Positions 43,317 through 50,920 are shown, numbered from the stretch's first letter. The stretch: 64,000 bases of DNA from Streptomyces sp. AM 2-1-1 (GCF_029167645.1 NZ_CP119147.1:2294001-2358000); one strand, 5' to 3'. Translations and numbers: made by a program. The notes: generated by a model not told the origin, from the sequence alone.

Positions 43317-44993
43317 ATGTCTGATCTTCCCCGCAAGGCGGTCACCCGTACCGCGAAACTGGCCGCGCTCCCGTTCGGGTTCGCCGGCCGCGCCACCTGG
43401 GGCCTCGGCAAACGGCTCGGCGGCAGATCGGCCGAGCTGGTCGCCCGTGAGGTGCAGCAGCGGACGGCGGACCAGCTCTTCAAGACCCTGGGCGAGCTGA
43501 AGGGCGGTGCCATGAAGCTGGGGCAGGCGCTCTCCGTCTTCGAGTCGGCCCTGCCCGAGGAGGTGGCCGGACCGTACCGGGCGGCGTTGACGAAGCTGCA
43601 GGAGGCCGCTCCCCCGATGCCGGTGCGGACGGTTCACGGCGTGCTGGAGGAGGCCCTCGGTACGGGCTGGCGCGACCTCTTTCTCTCGTTCGACGACCAG
43701 CCGGCGGCTGCGGCCTCCATCGGACAGGTGCACCGCGGGGTCTGGCTCGACGGGCGCGACGTCGCCGTGAAGGTGCAGTATCCGGGCGCCGGAGAGGCAC
43801 TGCTCTCGGATCTCACCCAACTCAGCAGGTTCGCGCGGCTGCTCGGGCCGCTGGTCCCCGGCGTGGACATCAAGCCGTTGATCAAGGAGATGCGCGACCG
43901 GGTGTCGGAGGAGCTGGACTACGCCCTGGAGGCGCGGGCTCAGGAGGAGCACGCGGCGGAGTTCGCGGACGACCCCGATGTGGTGGTCCCGGGGGTGGTG
44001 CTCCATTCGGACCGGGTGCTGGTGACGGAGTGGATGGACGGCATCCCGCTCTCCGAGGTGATCGAGCGGGGGACACCGGAGCAGCGGGACCGGGCGGGCC
44101 AGTTGCTCGCGCGTTTCCTCTTCTCGGGGCCGGCCCGCACCGGTCTGCTCCATGCCGACCCGCACCCGGGCAACTTCCGGCTCCTGCCGCCCGTCGGCGA
44201 GCCGGTCGAAAAGTGGGCCGGGGAGCGCGGATCGGCCGGGAAGCCCGGATCGGCGGGAACGCCCCACGGGACCTCCGCCGGGGCGTCCCCGGAGGAAGGG
44301 GCGCTCGCACCGTCCCCGAGGGACGTGACGGGCCCGGACGACTCCCGGGAGTGGCGGCTCGGTGTGCTGGACTTCGGCACCGTCGACCGGTTGCCGGGCG
44401 GACTGCCCGACATCATCGGCGAGACGTTGCGGATGACGCTGCGGGGTGAGGCGGAGACGGTCTACGCGACGCTCCGTCGGGCGGGGTTCGTGCCGGAATC
44501 GGTGGATCTCGACCCGGAAGCGGTCCTCGGTTATCTGCTTCCCGTCATCGAACCGGCGCGGGGGGAGGAGTTCACCTTCAGCCGATCGTGGCTTCGCACC
44601 CAGGCGGCTCGGATCGCCGATCCTCGCTCTCCCGCCCACCAGCTCGGCAGGCAGTTGAACCTCCCCCCGTCCTACCTCCTCATACACCGGGTGACGCTGA
44701 GCACGATCGGCGTGCTCTGCCAGTTGGGCGCGACGGTGCGGCTACGGGAGGAGCTCGATGCGTGGCTGCCCGGCTTCCTGAGCCCCGACGAGGTCTACGG
44801 CGGGGACGACGCGGACGGTCGTGATGACGGGGACGGCCCGGAGAACGAGGGCTCTCCGACTGACTCGCCCGGCGAACCGGGTGGTCACACGGACTCCCTT
44901 CCCCTCGCCAAGGAGGAGTCCGGGGAGTCCGGGGGGTCCGGGGAGTCCGGGGAGGGGAAAGTACGGCGGGCGCGGGCGACCGAGGAGGTGTAG
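43317..44993 (+). CDS. ABC1/UbiB-family atypical kinase
   Basis: Codes for 558 residues from ATG 43317, with ggaggag 6 nt upstream. Family motifs: K67-L-G-Q70 (KxGQ), the Ala-rich loop AAAAS (130-134) replacing the glycine-rich loop, K152 (VAVKVQYPG), SEELDYALEA, H279-A-D-P-H-P-G-N286 and LDFG (351-354). UbiB-family proteins support isoprenoid-quinone or lipid metabolism through an ATPase-like activity. A segment of about 55 residues (291-345, Gly/Ser/Pro/Ala rich) separates HADPHPGNF from LDFG, normally only a few residues apart. The C terminus is an acidic ESGESGGSGESGE-type tail. It lies 63 bp after the RRE/E1-like gene. Confidence 0.9.
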   Translation: MSDLPRKAVTRTAKLAALPFGFAGRATWGLGKRLGGRSAELVAREVQQRTADQLFKTLGELKGGAMKLGQALSVFESALPEEVAGPYRAALTKLQEAAPPMPVRTVHGVLEEALGTGWRDLFLSFDDQPAAAASIGQVHRGVWLDGRDVAVKVQYPGAGEALLSDLTQLSRFARLLGPLVPGVDIKPLIKEMRDRVSEELDYALEARAQEEHAAEFADDPDVVVPGVVLHSDRVLVTEWMDGIPLSEVIERGTPEQRDRAGQLLARFLFSGPARTGLLHADPHPGNFRLLPPVGEPVEKWAGERGSAGKPGSAGTPHGTSAGASPEEGALAPSPRDVTGPDDSREWRLGVLDFGTVDRLPGGLPDIIGETLRMTLRGEAETVYATLRRAGFVPESVDLDPEAVLGYLLPVIEPARGEEFTFSRSWLRTQAARIADPRSPAHQLGRQLNLPPSYLLIHRVTLSTIGVLCQLGATVRLREELDAWLPGFLSPDEVYGGDDADGRDDGDGPENEGSPTDSPGEPGGHTDSLPLAKEESGESGGSGESGEGKVRRARATEEV

Positions 44994-45472
44994 CGAGGTA
45001 GCGGGACACCCTGGGGGCGGAGGGACGATGCGGATGGCCTGCGGTGGCAGGGCCGGGGCTCGTCGAGCGGATGTCACGGCCGTGCGGATGCCGGCTGGCT
45101 CGTGTCCGGCCGCCGCCGTCGCGCCGGCGCACCGCTTGTCGGCGCGACCGATGGGCAGCCCTTGGTCCGCCTCCGCGGCGGCCGCCGGAGCGCTCGCCGG
45201 GTCTGTCTCCGCGGCGGCCCACGGCGGGCTCCGCGTCGGCCGAGCCCGGAGGGCAGGGCTGCCTCGCCGACCGGCGGGTCAGCCTGGTGGAGCCGGTAGC
45301 AGGTCATCCCGGCGCACCGGCAGATCAGACTGGCGGGCCGACGGGCATGGCGGTCGCGCGCGGCTCGGGCGCACAGGGGAGTCCTGGGGCGGGCCCGGGG
45401 TTGGAGAGCACTGTCCTCCGACTGTCCCAAATGATGTACGGCCGCTGCCTGCCCGGAACCGGGACGGTCGGT
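44994..45472. other. Gene-free stretch of 479 bp
   Basis: Between the UbiB-like kinase and the convergent small cysteine protein I find no start with a ribosome binding site joined to a plausible protein. Open frames exist on both strands but have the arginine/proline-rich composition of GC-rich non-coding DNA. No clear terminator or repeat is seen. Confidence 0.6.
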
Positions 45473-45673
45473 TCACCAGGAATCCGGGTCGAGGCGGCCT
45501 TCGATGGCGCGGATGTGGGCGCGGGCGCAGCGCTCACAGTAGTACCGGTGGGCGCCCTGTTCCAGCGCACACATCCAGGTGAGGGGGGCGCTCGTGCCCC
45601 CCGTGGTGCCGCAGCGCTCACAGAGCACGCGCGGGGCTTCCGGCAGCGGGGGGTGCAAGGTCTGCTCGTTCAC
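45473..45673 (-). CDS. Small four-cysteine (zinc-ribbon-like) protein
   Basis: Codes for 66 residues from GTG 45673 (VNEQTLHPPLPEAPRVLCERC...). Two CxxC pairs, CERCG (about residues 18-22) and YYCERCARAHIRAIEGRLD near residue 48, with another Cys in WMCALEQ, look like a small zinc ribbon. The clean C terminus (RLDPDSW) and cysteine spacing support a real gene. No promoter or ribosome site stands out. Function unknown. Confidence 0.6.
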   Translation of the reverse strand: MNEQTLHPPLPEAPRVLCERCGTTGGTSAPLTWMCALEQGAHRYYCERCARAHIRAIEGRLDPDSW

Positions 45674-46068
45674 GCGGTGACGATAACTCCGCTGATGGTG
45701 GCTGGCGCGGCGGAACGCACGACAGGAAACGAGACCGGGGGCCGCCCGACACACGGACGAAACTCCCGCGCGGACACGCACGCGCGAACCCCGCCCGCGG
45801 GCGCCACCTAGGGGTGGCGACTGCCCGGCGGGCGGGGTGACGTCGTCTTCTCGGTCCGGCGCTCGGTCCGGCCTGGCTTGGTCCGAACCGTGCCGGTCCG
45901 AGCCGTGCCGTACGGGGCCCGAGCCGGTCCGAGCCGTGCCGTACCGTGCCGGTCCGGGTCCGGGCCGTATCGGGCCCGGGCCGTATCGGGCCCGGGCCGT
46001 ATCGGGCCCGGGCCGTATCGGGCCCGGGCCGTATCGGGCCCGGGCCGTACCAAGGGTGCCAGGGGGTC
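45674..46068. other. Gene-free stretch containing a GGGCCC tandem repeat
   Basis: The spacer between the two small leftward genes has no supported coding sequence. Its right half is dominated by imperfect gtccgagccgtgccg repeats (about 45880-45960) grading into the perfect 16-nt array at 45965-46044. Confidence 0.6.
45965..46044. repeat. Five perfect tandem copies of a 16-nt unit
   Basis: The unit ccgtatcgggcccggg is repeated five times exactly (45965-45980, 45981-45996, 45997-46012, 46013-46028, 46029-46044), with a partial sixth copy to 46049. Each unit contains the palindrome cgggcccg. The array ends 20 bp from the stop codon of the small gene 46069-46332, so it lies in that gene's 3' region and could form multiple alternative hairpins. 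Confidence 0.92.
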
Positions 46069-46332
46069 CTACTGCATGACCGCCATGGCGAGCGCGCGGC
46101 GGGCACGCAGCGACACGCGCTCCGCCCTGCGCTGCATCCGCCGGGCGTAGACCAGGCGGAGGGCCTGGCGTTCCGCCTCGGCGGAAGCCAGGCGGTCGTG
46201 CATATGCGCACGGGCCAGGGCTTCTGGGATGAGTTGCATCTCGCGGTTCCTGTTCTGACGCGAGTCGTTCGCGCCGGTGTTCGTGACGTCGAGCGTGGCG
46301 GAGCCGACGGGCTCCTTCGTGGGGGTGGTCAT
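46069..46332 (-). CDS. Small basic helical protein downstream of wblC
   Basis: Codes for 87 residues from ATG 46332 (MTTPTKEPVGSATLDVTNTG). The first 30 residues look disordered; the rest is one long Ala/Arg-rich amphipathic helix (ALARAHMHDRLASAEAERQALRL, ARRMQRRAERVSLRARRALAMA). Nothing catalytic. It follows wblC in the same direction after 92 bp, so it may be expressed with it. In S. coelicolor a similar small gene lies beside wblC as far as I recall. Confidence 0.65.
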   Translation of the reverse strand: MTTPTKEPVGSATLDVTNTGANDSRQNRNREMQLIPEALARAHMHDRLASAEAERQALRLVYARRMQRRAERVSLRARRALAMAVMQ

Positions 46333-46424
46333 GGCTGCCTGATTTCGCGGGTCATGGGTGTGGGGGCGGTCGATGGTGCCGACCAGGTGCAGTGCTGCGG
46401 GAGCCATGGCTCCCAGGTCGGCGG

Positions 46425-46793
46425 TCACGCCGCGACCGGGTTCTTGCGCGGACGGCCACGGGGCCGCTTCCGGGCGACGACGACGCCCTGGACGAAGAGT
46501 TCGCCACCCCAGACGCCCCAGGGCTCGCGGCGCTCCTGGGCGCCGGCGAGACACGCCTCGACGAGCGGGCAGGTCCGGCAGAGGGACTTGGCGTACTCGA
46601 CGTCGGCCGGGGACTCGGCGAAGAAGACCTCGGGGTCGTAGGAGCGGCACGGCACCGGGGTGCCGAGGTTCTCGATGGCGTCGTCGAGAGCGGTGAGGGT
46701 GGTGAGGGCGAACACGGTGGGGTCCTCCGTGGAACCGGGCGGGACGATCGGGGCGGAAGGCGGTACGGACGGGGCGTGCGCTTGGAGTTGCAC
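46425..46793 (-). CDS. wblC: WhiB-family regulator WblC (WhiB7 type) of intrinsic antibiotic resistance
   Basis: Codes for up to 122 residues from GTG 46793. An internal GTG at 46715 has a better ribosome site (ggagg, 8 nt), so the product may be 96 residues. The iron-sulfur ligands C49, C72, C75 and C81 (LCRTCPLVEAC), the G-V-W-G-G-E turn (93-98) that binds region 4 of the principal sigma factor, and the AT-hook R112-G-R-P-R-K-N identify the WhiB7/WblC class. The protein activates efflux, ribosome-protection and modification genes in response to translation inhibitors. It is preceded by a translated leader frame and a strong intrinsic terminator, the arrangement expected for ribosome-mediated attenuation. 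Confidence 0.95.
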   Translation of the reverse strand: MQLQAHAPSVPPSAPIVPPGSTEDPTVFALTTLTALDDAIENLGTPVPCRSYDPEVFFAESPADVEYAKSLCRTCPLVEACLAGAQERREPWGVWGGELFVQGVVVARKRPRGRPRKNPVAA

Positions 46794-46900
46794 GGTGAGT
46801 GGTGTCCTCGTCTGGTTCGTTCCGGCTGTTGGCCGGTGGTCGGCTGGTACCAGGTACTGCTTGTCCCGAGGCTCCTTCGTTCCGTCTCATCCGTTCGGAC

Positions 46901-46943
46901 AAAACAAAAGGGCCGCGGATCCCGAGTGGGGTTCCGCGGCCCT
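46901..46943 (-). terminator. Intrinsic terminator in the wblC leader (attenuator)
   Basis: Read leftward, an 11-bp perfect stem (46943-46933 with 46919-46909, agggccgcgga and complement), extendable by inner CCC/GGG pairs, is followed directly by TTTTGTTTTG (46908-46901 and onward). It is a classical Rho-independent terminator with a U tract, unusual in this genome. It lies between the leader frame stop (46967) and wblC, 108-150 bp upstream of the annotated start. Confidence 0.9.
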
Positions 46944-46966
46944 GAAGGCGCCGGCCTGATGCTGGA

Positions 46967-47302
46967 TCAGGCTGGATCGCTCCAGGGTTCAGGCCCACGG
47001 AAGGCCCACATCGTGTGGTGGTGAATCGTCTGATCGGTGCTACCGAATCCGGCACCGGCTGCCGCAAAGGCATAGGCCTGAGCCTGTTCCGCCTTCACTA
47101 CTGCTGCCGCCGATGCCTCGGCCGGTCGCTCGTTGCGCTCCCGGACCACGGGCAGGGACGCCACCGGCAGCGGACGAACGGCGGAGACGCCGGACAGACC
47201 GGTGCTGGGAAGTGAGACATCCGAAGAGCCGAGGAGGCCGAGCGAGCATGCGGAGACGACGGGGCGATCGGTCATTTTGACGGTCTTGATGATGCTGATC
47301 AC
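46967..47302 (-). CDS. Leader open reading frame of wblC (putative regulatory uORF)
   Basis: Codes for 111 residues from GTG 47302, with aggagg 8 nt upstream, so translation is likely. The peptide starts MISIIKTVKMTDRPVVSACSLG and ends HHHTMWAFRGPEPWSDPA; it resembles no enzyme. Its stop is 23 nt before the first stem of the intrinsic terminator. WhiB7/wblC genes in actinobacteria are known to be controlled by a translated uORF and attenuator. Ribosome slowing in the leader would disrupt terminator folding and allow read-through into wblC. Whether this full frame or a shorter internal one is the sensor cannot be told here. Confidence 0.7.
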   Translation of the reverse strand: MISIIKTVKMTDRPVVSACSLGLLGSSDVSLPSTGLSGVSAVRPLPVASLPVVRERNERPAEASAAAVVKAEQAQAYAFAAAGAGFGSTDQTIHHHTMWAFRGPEPWSDPA

Positions 47303-47425
47303 TGGAATCGCCTCCTCTCGGCGTCTCGGGGGGCCGGCCGGGACCGGTCCTGCTTATTCGGATGGGTACAGCGAAGTACAGCACGGAAGGCGGGCTTCGG
47401 AGAAGCCGCTGTTTCCGTGGTTAAG

Positions 47426-47464
47426 AACCTATGGTGACGACTGGCGCGGGCGCAAACTATTTTT
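47426..47464 (-). promoter_or_regulatory. wblC promoter with AT-rich WblC-binding element
   Basis: On the minus strand TTGCGC (47455-47450) and TAGGTT (47431-47426) are 18 nt apart, and an AAAAATA block (47464-47458) lies just upstream of the -35. WhiB7/WblC-dependent promoters carry an AT-rich element at exactly this place for the AT-hook, so the gene is probably autoactivated. The 5' untranslated region would be about 620 nt to the wblC start. Confidence 0.65.
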
Positions 47465-47478
47465 CCGACGAGTTTCCC

Positions 47479-49713
47479 TCACCCTCCTGCGGCACCCTCC
47501 CGGTCCCCCTCGTCTCCGTCCTCACCTGCGCAGATGGCCAGCACGTCGCTCCCGAAGCGGCCCATTTTGCGGTTCCCGACGCCCGGGATGGTGACGAGTT
47601 CGCGCTCGCTGCCGGGCACGGCCTCCGCGATGGCCATCAGGGTCTTGTCGGTGAACACGCACCAGGCGGGTTGGGAGAGCTCCCGGGCCCGGGCGGCCCG
47701 CCAGGCGTGCAACCTTTCGTAGAGCGCCTCGTCCATGTCCGAGGGGCAGTCCTCGCAGCGCATCAGCTTCATCTCGCCGGCCTCGGTCAGTGTCCGGCCG
47801 CAGACCCGGCACCGCACCGGACCCCACGGCTTGCGCTGGACGGTGCCTTCGGTGGCCCTGGTCGTGGCGGTGGCTCCCGTGCCCGTCCCGCGGTCGATGC
47901 CTCCGCCGCCTCCAGCTCCGCCGCGGCCGCCCGCACCGGAGCCGGGGCGCAGTCCGTTGAGGAAGCGGGTGGGCCGCCGGCCGGCCCGGCCCCCCGGAGA
48001 GCGGGACATCGCCCAGGAGAGCGCGAGGTGGAAGCGGGCCCGGGTGATCCCGACGTACAGGAGGCGGCGTTCCTCCTCGACCTGCTCGTCGGTCTTGGCG
48101 TAGGCGATCGGCATCATGCCCTCGGTCAGTCCGACCAGGAAGACCGCGTCCCACTCCAGCCCTTTGGCCGCGTGCAGCGAGGCCAGGGTGACGCCCTGGA
48201 CGGTCGGGGCGTGCTGGGCGGCTGCGCGTTCGTCCAGTTCCCGGACGAGATCGGTGAGCGTCGCACCGGGCTTGGCGACTTCGAAGTCCTCGGCCAGGCG
48301 GACCAGCGCGGCCAGGGACTCCCAGCGGTCGCGCACCGCACCGGATCCGGCGGGCGGTCGGTGCGTCCAGCCCTGGGTAGAGAGCACCGCCCGCACCTGG
48401 GAGGGCAGCCCTTCGGCTCCGTCGAGCAGGGCGTCGTTCCGTCCGGCACGGGCGGCGCCGCGCAGGGCCACCCACGCCTCGCGGACCTCCCGGCGCTCGA
48501 AAAACCGCTCGGCGCCGCGGAGCTGGTAGGGCACTCCGGCGTCGGCGAGTGCCTGCTCGTAGACCGCGGACTGGGAGTTCACCCGGTAGAGGACGGCGAT
48601 CTCGCCCGCCGGCACGCCGGCGGCGACGAGGTCGCGGATGCGGCGGGCGGTGCCTTCCGCCTCGGCCGGCTCGTCGGCGTACTCGGTGTAGGCGGGCTCC
48701 GGGCCCTTCTCCCGCTGGGAGACGAGTTCGAGCCGGTGCTCGGCGGCCCGTCCGCTCGCCTGGCTCAGCAGACCGTTGGCGAGGTGTACGACCTGGGGGG
48801 TGGAGCGGTAGTCACGGACGAGCTTGACCACGGTGGCGTTCGGGTGGGCGGTGCGGAAGTTCAGCAGGTGGTCGGGGGTGGCCCCGGTGAAGGAGTAGAT
48901 CGTCTGGCTGGCGTCGCCCACGACACAGAGGTTGTCCCGGTCGCCCACCCAGAGGTCGAGCAGCCTCTGCTGGAGCGGGCTGACGTCCTGGTACTCGTCG
49001 ACCACGAAGTGCTGGTACTGGGCGCGGACGTGGTCGGCGATGTCCTGGCGGTCCTGGAGGATCGCCACGGTGAGCAGCAGCACGTCCTCGAAGTCGATCA
49101 CGGACCGCTCGCGCTTGAGCTGTTCGTACATCGCGTAGATCTTGGCGATCTCCGCGGGATCGCGGGGGGCGTCGCGCAGGCTCTTGGCGACGGCCGCCGG
49201 GTAGTCGGCGGGAACGGTCTGGGTGACCTTGGACCACTCGATCTCGCTGGTGGTGTCACGGAGTTCGTTCCGGTCGAGGCGGACCTCGCAGCGGGCCGCC
49301 GCTTCGGCGACCAGCTGCACCTTGCGTTCCAGCAGCCGGGGCAGCTCACCACCGACTGCTTTCGGCCAGAAGTACTGGAGCTGGCGCAGGGCGGCGGAGT
49401 GGAAGGTGCGCGCCTGGACCCCGGAGGCGCCGAGCTGGCGGAGGCGTCCGCGCATCTCCCCGGCTGCCCGGTTGGTGAAGGTGACGGCCAGCACCGTCGC
49501 CGGCTGGACGATTCCGGAGCGGACGCCGTAGGCGATGCGGTGGGTGATCGCGCGGGTCTTGCCCGTGCCCGCTCCGGCCAGCACGCACACCGGCCCGTGC
49601 GTGGCGAGGGCTACCTCGCGCTGCTCGGGGTCGAGCCCTTCCAGGACCGCGTCCGGGGACTCGGGAACCTGGGGGAAGAGGGTGGAGTGCGTTGCTGCTG
49701 TCACCCTGTCCAT
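47479..49713 (-). CDS. uvrD2: UvrD2-like superfamily I DNA helicase with HRDC domain
   Basis: Codes for 744 residues from ATG 49713; a GTG at 49752 would add 13 residues. SF1A motor motifs: Walker A AGAGTGKT (46-53), TFTNRAAGEM, VVDEYQDVSPLQQ, VGDASQTIYSFTGA, VRDYRSTPQ, LASLHAAKGLEWDAVFLVG and VGITRA. After a Gly-rich linker there is a four-cysteine zinc element (CRVCGRTL and CEDC) and a C-terminal HRDC domain (ELVTIPGVGNRKMGRFGSDVLAIC). This layout matches mycobacterial UvrD2. It unwinds DNA 3' to 5' in repair or replication. Divergent from mycoredoxin. Confidence 0.92.
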   Translation of the reverse strand: MDRVTAATHSTLFPQVPESPDAVLEGLDPEQREVALATHGPVCVLAGAGTGKTRAITHRIAYGVRSGIVQPATVLAVTFTNRAAGEMRGRLRQLGASGVQARTFHSAALRQLQYFWPKAVGGELPRLLERKVQLVAEAAARCEVRLDRNELRDTTSEIEWSKVTQTVPADYPAAVAKSLRDAPRDPAEIAKIYAMYEQLKRERSVIDFEDVLLLTVAILQDRQDIADHVRAQYQHFVVDEYQDVSPLQQRLLDLWVGDRDNLCVVGDASQTIYSFTGATPDHLLNFRTAHPNATVVKLVRDYRSTPQVVHLANGLLSQASGRAAEHRLELVSQREKGPEPAYTEYADEPAEAEGTARRIRDLVAAGVPAGEIAVLYRVNSQSAVYEQALADAGVPYQLRGAERFFERREVREAWVALRGAARAGRNDALLDGAEGLPSQVRAVLSTQGWTHRPPAGSGAVRDRWESLAALVRLAEDFEVAKPGATLTDLVRELDERAAAQHAPTVQGVTLASLHAAKGLEWDAVFLVGLTEGMMPIAYAKTDEQVEEERRLLYVGITRARFHLALSWAMSRSPGGRAGRRPTRFLNGLRPGSGAGGRGGAGGGGGIDRGTGTGATATTRATEGTVQRKPWGPVRCRVCGRTLTEAGEMKLMRCEDCPSDMDEALYERLHAWRAARARELSQPAWCVFTDKTLMAIAEAVPGSERELVTIPGVGNRKMGRFGSDVLAICAGEDGDEGDREGAAGG

Positions 49714-50093
49714 GCTGCCAGGTCGCCGGAGGCCGACGACGTCGTCGTCCACAGGGGTGACGCATCCGTCATACCGGAGCGGTGGCCGTACAGGGCCTGC
49801 ACGACGGTCTTCCGCCGTATCGCCCCTTACTCACCGGCCCTCCGGGCGGCGCGGGCGGGGAAAGCCGTCGAGCAGCTGCTTCCGCACCTCGTCGACTCGG
49901 AGTCGACACGGAGGGGAGTTCCTGTCCGGCGATCCGGACGAGGTGCTCCCCCCACGCTCGCCTCCGGGACGCGGCGCCGGTCGCGTGATCCCGGGCCCTC
50001 ATCGCGCCTTCCTCCGCGGAGATCCGTGGATCCCGCACGGTTCTCCCTGGCGCACCGTCACCGCGGCGGCCCGGCGTCGGAGGGGATCCGAGG
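49714..50093. other. Gene-free spacer upstream of uvrD2 and the mycoredoxin gene
   Basis: This 380-bp divergent spacer holds no supported gene. The palindromic gacgacgacgtcgtcgg at 49732-49748 lies next to the uvrD2 start; nothing else distinctive is visible until the SigR-type promoter at 50094. Confidence 0.55.
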
Positions 50094-50119
50094 GGAATGG
50101 TGGCGGGGGTCCGAGCGTT
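50094..50119 (+). promoter_or_regulatory. SigR-type promoter of the mycoredoxin gene
   Basis: GGAAT (50094-50098) is followed after exactly 18 nt by GTT (50117-50119), the same GGAAT-N18-GTT arrangement as upstream of sigR. Transcription would begin near 50127, leaving a leader of about 127 nt before ATG 50254. This puts the mycoredoxin in the SigR thiol-stress regulon. Confidence 0.8.
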
Positions 50120-50253
50120 GTCCGAGCGGGTTCCGCGTGCGGGCTGCCGTTCGGGGCACGTGACGTGGCGACCCCGACACCGCGCCTTTTCAGCCTTTTC
50201 CGGCTTCGGGCGGGCGGCCAGACGGACGAGACGACCAGAGGAGCACCAGCGAC

Positions 50254-50508
50254 ATGCCGGGCACTGTGACGATGTACAGCACCACGTGGTGCGGCTACTG
50301 CCGCCGACTCAAGGGCCAGATGGACCGCGAGGGCATCGGGTACACCGAGATCAACATCGAGCACGACCCGGAGTCGGCCGCGTTCGTCGAGAAGGCGAAC
50401 GGCGGGAACCAGACGGTTCCCACGGTCCGGATCCTGCCGGAGGGCGGCCCCGAGGTCGTCATGACCAACCCCAGCCTGGCTCAGGTGAAGCAGGCGCTCG
50501 GCGCCTGA
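50254..50508 (+). CDS. mrx1: Mycoredoxin (glutaredoxin-like, mycothiol-dependent)
   Basis: Codes for 84 residues from ATG 50254. The thioredoxin-fold active site is W12-C13-G14-Y15-C16 with the cis-proline loop NQTVPTVRI, the signature of actinobacterial mycoredoxins. They use mycothiol instead of glutathione to reduce mixed disulfides and arsenate-type adducts. Cytosolic. A SigR-type promoter lies 135 bp upstream, consistent with induction by disulfide stress. Confidence 0.93.
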   Translation: MPGTVTMYSTTWCGYCRRLKGQMDREGIGYTEINIEHDPESAAFVEKANGGNQTVPTVRILPEGGPEVVMTNPSLAQVKQALGA

Positions 50509-50542
50509 TCGACACCAGCACGCCAGAACACTCGCGGCGAGC

Positions 50543-50584
50543 AGCAGGCAGCAGGCAGCAGGCAGCAGGCAGCAGGCAGCAGGC
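50543..50584. repeat. Six perfect tandem copies of a 7-nt unit
   Basis: agcaggc is repeated six times without error (50543-50584), 34 bp after the mycoredoxin stop codon, in the 3' untranslated part of its transcript. A seventh copy is truncated (aagg). Confidence 0.92.
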
Positions 50585-50597
50585 AAGGCTCGCACTC

Positions 50598-50638
50598 ACG
50601 AGGCCCACGCCCGGTGAAGAACCCGGCGTGGGCCTCGT
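50598..50638 (+). terminator. Terminator of the mycoredoxin gene
   Basis: acgaggcccacgcc (50598-50611) pairs over 14 bp with ggcgtgggcctcgt (50625-50638), and ggt/acc inside extends the stem, leaving a 5-nt loop. It lies 89 bp after the stop codon. Confidence 0.75.
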
Positions 50639-50920
50639 CGGCTGTGGTGCAGCCGTGCTGCGGGGCGCGGGGACGGTCGCGCCGCCCCGTGCGACGCGCC
50701 CCGGGAAGATCACCGAGGCCTGGGGCCCCGGGGGCCGCCCCGGGGGCCCGGGGCCCGCTTCCCCACGTTCCGGTTCGACGACGACGGGGCGGGGCCGGTC
50801 GCCGCACGCGCTCTCGGCGAGGGCCCTGCGGCCGTACCCCGCGTCCGCCGCCCACCGTCGGGCGGACGGTGTCGGGCGGACGGTGTCGTCCCCGCCCGCG
50901 GGCAGCACGTGTCCGCCGCC

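Larger units (their letters stand above)
50509..50920. other. Gene-free convergent spacer
   Basis: Between mycoredoxin and nudC I find a 7-nt tandem repeat and a strong hairpin (listed separately), then GC-rich, G/C-run-containing DNA at 50640-50920 with no credible coding sequence. Confidence 0.6.

Noticed and set aside
41268..44993. Anti-phage defence island (YgjP-like peptidase, E1-like protein, kinase)
   Set aside because: YgjP and E1-like proteins do occur in defence systems, but these genes have normal GC content, lie among housekeeping genes, and lack nuclease, cGAS/CBASS or other effector partners.
45044..45811. Open frame of 255 codons on the plus strand in the spacer after the UbiB-like kinase
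   Set aside because: Arg/Pro/Ser-rich with no ribosome site, overlapping the better supported small cysteine protein on the opposite strand.
45965..46044. Tandem repeats considered as a CRISPR array
   Set aside because: The units are directly adjacent with no spacers, and no cas gene is in the window.
45808..46150. Overlapping open frames through the 16-nt repeat (GPGPYRAR / AVSGPGRI-type peptides) on both strands
   Set aside because: The reading frames exist only because the repeat lacks stop codons; no ribosome site or non-repeat protein portion supports them.
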